Of a stretch of 64,000 nucleotides of DNA, positions 61,146-64,000 are shown piece by piece. The position numbers and the translations under genes are program-made. Each line of letters opens with the position of its first letter. The first letter of the stretch is position 1. Below the pieces are notes generated by a model. The model searched no databases. It was not told where the DNA came from and saw only the letters and a program-made list of their open reading frames with translations. The stretch spans positions 124,001 to 188,000 of the forward strand of contig JAXHNI010000012.1 in NCBI GenBank assembly GCA_034520625.1. The letters are read 5' to 3'. The DNA comes from JAANXG01 sp034520625 (GTDB lineage: Bacteria > Pseudomonadota > Gammaproteobacteria > Arenicellales > JAANXG01).

Positions 61146-63695
61146 ATGAACCTGCCCGTGAAACCCAATCTCTCGCGCCGGCGATTCCTCGCCGGTAGCG
61201 CGGCCATCGGCGGCGCAGCCGCGCTGGGGCCCATATACTTTACCCGCACCGCCTGGAGCTTTCGGGATGACCCCAGGGGGGTGGTGCCCGGCAGCGGCAA
61301 GTGGGTGCCCACCGTATGCCAGGGCTGCACGTCCTGGTGCGTCAAGCAGGCCTATATTCAGGATGGCAGAGTCATGCGCATCCGCGGCCATGAGAATTCG
61401 AAGATCTATGGCACATCGGGCTGCGTTCGCCAGAACCTGGCTCTGGTCCAGCTTTACGATCCGGATCGCGTGCGCTACCCGATGAAGCGCACCAACCCCA
61501 AGAAGGGCCGCGGTGAAGATCCCGGGTTCGTACGCATCACCTGGGAAGAGGCGATGGATCTGTTCGCCGAGAAGGTCCTCGAGCTGCGGGAACGCGGCGA
61601 GCCGCACAAGTACGTGACTACCCGGGGGCGCTATGGCGGCTTTAATGGCATCATGCTGGATTCGATCACCAAGATCATCGGCTCGCCGAACAAGATCAGC
61701 CACTCGTCCATCTGCGGCGAGGCCGACAAGTTCGGGCCGTACTACATGGAGGGGTTCTGGGGCTACCGCCAGTACGATATCAAGAACAGCCGGTATCAGC
61801 TCACCTTCGGCACCGATCCGATCGCGGCCAACCGGCAGGTTTCCTTTTCCACGAAAGAGTGGGGCAACATGCTCGATCACGCCAAGGTGGCGTGCGTTGA
61901 TCCGCGCTTCTCGAGCACGGCCCAGAAGGCCGACGAATGGCTGCCGATCAAGCCCGGTCAGGACGCCGCCCTGGCCCTGGCGCTGGCCCATGTGATTCTG
62001 GTCGAAGGTCTCTGGCACAAGCCTTTCGTAGGTGACTTCACCGACGGCCGCAACCGTTTCGTGGCGGGTCGGAGAGTAAGCGAGTCTTCCTTTGAGGAGC
62101 TTTACACCCACGGCCTGGTAAAGTGGTGGAACCTCGAGCTCAAGGATCGAACCCCGGCGTGGGCCGCCGAGGTTACCGATCTGCCGGTCGAGCAGATCCT
62201 GCGGGTCGCCCGCGATCTGGGCGCCGCGGCGCCCCGGGTCGGTATCTGGTTGTCGCGCGGCATGCATATGACGACCCGGGGCAGTTATTCATCCATGTCC
62301 GGTCACGCCCTGGCCGGGCTGCTGGGTGCGGCCGACAATGAAGGCGGCAGCATGCGCTTCAATTCGGTGCCAACCGTATCTATGCCCGACGGCGCTGAAT
62401 ACCGCGACGCGATTGCCACCGAAGGCCTCAAGCACGAAAAAATCGACCGCCGCGGCCGCCTCGAGTTGCCGGCACTCAAGGAGGGTAAATCCGGCGGTGG
62501 CGTGGTCACGGGCCAGCTCGCCACGTCCATTCTCGAGGAGGATCCCTATCCCATCGAAGTCATGTACGCAAGCTGGAATAATTTTGCCTGGGCGAACGCC
62601 AATCCCCGTGAATTCGAGGAGGCGTTCAAGAAGATCCCGTTCATGGTCTATTCGACGACCAATATATCCGAAACCGGGATGTTCGCTGACATCATCCTGC
62701 CTTCGGGCCAGGCCATGTTCGAGCGCTGGAGCGTCATCAGCAACGCCGGCAATGGCTACGGCACCGTGGGCATACAGCAACCCATGGTCAAGGTGGGCGA
62801 CAGTCGTCAGGATGAGTCCGAAATTCCCTGGCTGTTCGCCGAGGCGCTGGCACGCAAAGGCTTTTCCGCGCCGCTGGACTACCTGAAGAACGAGTTCGTC
62901 GATCCGGAAACCGGAGCTCAGCCCACCAACGGCGACGAGCTGGGTCTGATCATGGTAAAGATGGCGACGCAGAAAATCTGGGACCCGAGCCAATATGTCG
63001 CCGGAGATAAATTCTCCGGCTGGGACGAGTTTTTCAAGGTCGGCGTCTGGAACAGCGACCCCTACGAGTTCCGCTCGAAGTGGGGCAACATGGGCACCAA
63101 GACCGGCAACTTCGAGTTCTACAGCGAAACGCTGAAGGCCGCCCTGGAGGGCCATGCCGAAAAACACAACGTGGACGTGGACAAGGTTCTCGAAGTCTGC
63201 AACTACGAAGCCCGGGGCGAGCTTGCCTTCGTTCCCCACTACGAGCCGCCCCGACGGGTCGGCGACGAAAGCGAATACCCGATGCTGTTCGTAGACCAGA
63301 AACATAAGCTCAACCGTGAAGGTCGCGGCTGCAACCACTACTGGTATACCGGCGAGCGCGACGTCGAGCCGGGCGACATCAAGTTCGAGGATGCCGCCAA
63401 ATTCAATCCGATCGACGCAGACAAGCTCGGTATACGCAACGGCGATGACATCCGTATCACCAGCGAAACCGGCTCCATCACCTGCAAGGCCAGCGTATGG
63501 GAAGGCGTCCGGCCGGGCTGCGTGATCAAGTCATTTGGGATGGGCCACTGGGCCTACGGCCGGCACGTCTCCAGGGAATTCGGCAAAACAGCCATCGGCG
63601 GCAACAATAACGAGCTGATACCCCGCGACTTCGACCGCCTGTCCGGCTCCTCCGTGTTCTACGGGCAGATCGGCGTTCGGGTCGAGAAAATTTAA
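61146..63695 (+). CDS. arrA: molybdopterin oxidoreductase, ArrA-like respiratory arsenate reductase
   Basis: This 849-residue DMSO-reductase-family enzyme has a Tat signal (SRRRFLAG, 10-17). The [4Fe-4S] ligands are C58, C61, C65 and C93. C190 in HSSICGEADK is the likely Mo ligand. R162, Y163, H186, S187, C190, K195 and Y207 keep the same spacings as the residues I recall lining the arsenate site of Shewanella ArrA (R165, Y166, H189, S190, C193, K198, Y210). KRTNPKKGRGEDPGF and RGRY are ArrA-like. Length fits ArrA (about 854). It is periplasmic and should reduce arsenate with electrons from the FeS subunit downstream. Arsenite, antimonate or tetrathionate enzymes are related alternatives. Confidence 0.78.
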   Translation: MNLPVKPNLSRRRFLAGSAAIGGAAALGPIYFTRTAWSFRDDPRGVVPGSGKWVPTVCQGCTSWCVKQAYIQDGRVMRIRGHENSKIYGTSGCVRQNLALVQLYDPDRVRYPMKRTNPKKGRGEDPGFVRITWEEAMDLFAEKVLELRERGEPHKYVTTRGRYGGFNGIMLDSITKIIGSPNKISHSSICGEADKFGPYYMEGFWGYRQYDIKNSRYQLTFGTDPIAANRQVSFSTKEWGNMLDHAKVACVDPRFSSTAQKADEWLPIKPGQDAALALALAHVILVEGLWHKPFVGDFTDGRNRFVAGRRVSESSFEELYTHGLVKWWNLELKDRTPAWAAEVTDLPVEQILRVARDLGAAAPRVGIWLSRGMHMTTRGSYSSMSGHALAGLLGAADNEGGSMRFNSVPTVSMPDGAEYRDAIATEGLKHEKIDRRGRLELPALKEGKSGGGVVTGQLATSILEEDPYPIEVMYASWNNFAWANANPREFEEAFKKIPFMVYSTTNISETGMFADIILPSGQAMFERWSVISNAGNGYGTVGIQQPMVKVGDSRQDESEIPWLFAEALARKGFSAPLDYLKNEFVDPETGAQPTNGDELGLIMVKMATQKIWDPSQYVAGDKFSGWDEFFKVGVWNSDPYEFRSKWGNMGTKTGNFEFYSETLKAALEGHAEKHNVDVDKVLEVCNYEARGELAFVPHYEPPRRVGDESEYPMLFVDQKHKLNREGRGCNHYWYTGERDVEPGDIKFEDAAKFNPIDADKLGIRNGDDIRITSETGSITCKASVWEGVRPGCVIKSFGMGHWAYGRHVSREFGKTAIGGNNNELIPRDFDRLSGSSVFYGQIGVRVEKI

Positions 63696-63712
63696 ACGCT
63701 CAGGAGCGAATC

Positions 63713-64000
63713 ATGGGATACGGAATGGTAATCGATCAGCAGCTCTGCGTCGGCTGCTCGGCATGCACGATCGCCTGCAAGGCGGAGAACAACACGCCCG
63801 TCGGATTCAATTGGTGCGACAAGATCACCAGCACACAGGGAACTTTCCCCGATGTGCGCTACGAATACATCTCGACGATGTGCAATCACTGCGAGAACGC
63901 ACCATGCGTGGCCGCGTGCCCGACCCAGGCGATGCACAAGGATCCGGATACCGGCCTGACCCTCCACGATCCGCATAAGTGCATCGGCTGCAAAGCCTGC
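63713..64000 (+). CDS. arrB: ferredoxin-type FeS subunit, ArrB-like (partial)
   Basis: The first 96 codons are present; the gene runs off the window. Ribosome site GGAG lies before the ATG, 17 nt after the arrA-like stop. It contains CVGCSACTIACKAENN (first 4Fe-4S ligand set), CNHCENAPCVAACPTQAM and CIGCKAC, the four-cluster pattern of DmsB/TtrB/ArrB electron-transfer subunits. The segment GMVIDQQLCVGC, FNWCDKIT and GTFPDVRYEYISTMCNHC resembles ArrB most. It passes electrons from a quinol dehydrogenase to the molybdenum subunit. The membrane partner, if any, is outside. Confidence 0.88.
   Translation, partial: MGYGMVIDQQLCVGCSACTIACKAENNTPVGFNWCDKITSTQGTFPDVRYEYISTMCNHCENAPCVAACPTQAMHKDPDTGLTLHDPHKCIGCKAC

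Overview
The window is GC-rich, densely coded DNA from what looks like a gammaproteobacterium. Grounds for this are an Escherichia coli-type four-subunit fumarate reductase, perfect FNR boxes, Fur-like boxes, Tat signals and many REP/MITE-like palindromes. Placement near Chromatiales/Ectothiorhodospiraceae is only a guess. No rRNA, tRNA, CRISPR array or intact transposase was seen.

Layout. 1-3.7 kb: a methyltransferase with a small membrane protein, an orphan zinc-finger anti-sigma-like protein, a PEP mutase/isocitrate lyase-family enzyme and a secreted Gln-rich coiled coil. 3.7-13.8 kb: a divergent uptake and catabolism locus. On the minus strand are a PotDABC-like ABC transporter and a GMC oxidoreductase; on the plus strand are an enolase-superfamily enzyme, an aldehyde dehydrogenase and a PuuB-like FAD oxidase. 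14-20 kb: a LysM/TPR lipoprotein, a membrane Ser/Thr kinase with a HAMP domain plus an FHA protein, adenine deaminase beside a wrecked AzgA adenine permease, and a patatin lipoprotein. 20.4-24 kb: a thioesterase and two tandem MoeA homologues, one with a periplasmic-binding-like domain. 24.3-31 kb: a small exported protein followed by a kinase-TPR protein, then a GH15-otsA-glk trehalose/glucose cluster in which GH15 is frameshifted into otsA. 31-39 kb: a PAS/GGDEF/EAL protein with a binding-protein partner, a HAD dehalogenase and a K+/H+ antiporter. 39-42.3 kb: a TonB receptor and an ankyrin protein, each with a matched Fur-like box. 42.6-54.9 kb: acyl-CoA metabolism (three acyl-CoA synthetases, enoyl-CoA hydratase, MaoC), a DM13 protein, a Ycf46-like AAA ATPase, an esterase, and DUF2889 with a ureohydrolase. 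55-64 kb: a second small exported protein with the same leader motif, a Coq10/RatA-like protein, then frdABCD-rquA and an arrAB-like operon cut by the window end.

The most notable system is at the right end. A menaquinol-type fumarate reductase operon carries a rhodoquinone-biosynthesis (RquA-like) methyltransferase as its last gene. Just downstream is a molybdoenzyme whose active-site residues match respiratory arsenate reductase. Both operons have a perfect FNR site placed for a class II promoter. This suggests anaerobic respiration on fumarate and arsenate with a low-potential quinone; the tandem moeA genes could help supply the cofactor.

The second theme is repeats. A roughly 110-bp hairpin element with a conserved loop and covarying arms occurs three times. 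Several other palindromic families sit at gene ends, and one supplies the stop codon of the adenine deaminase gene.
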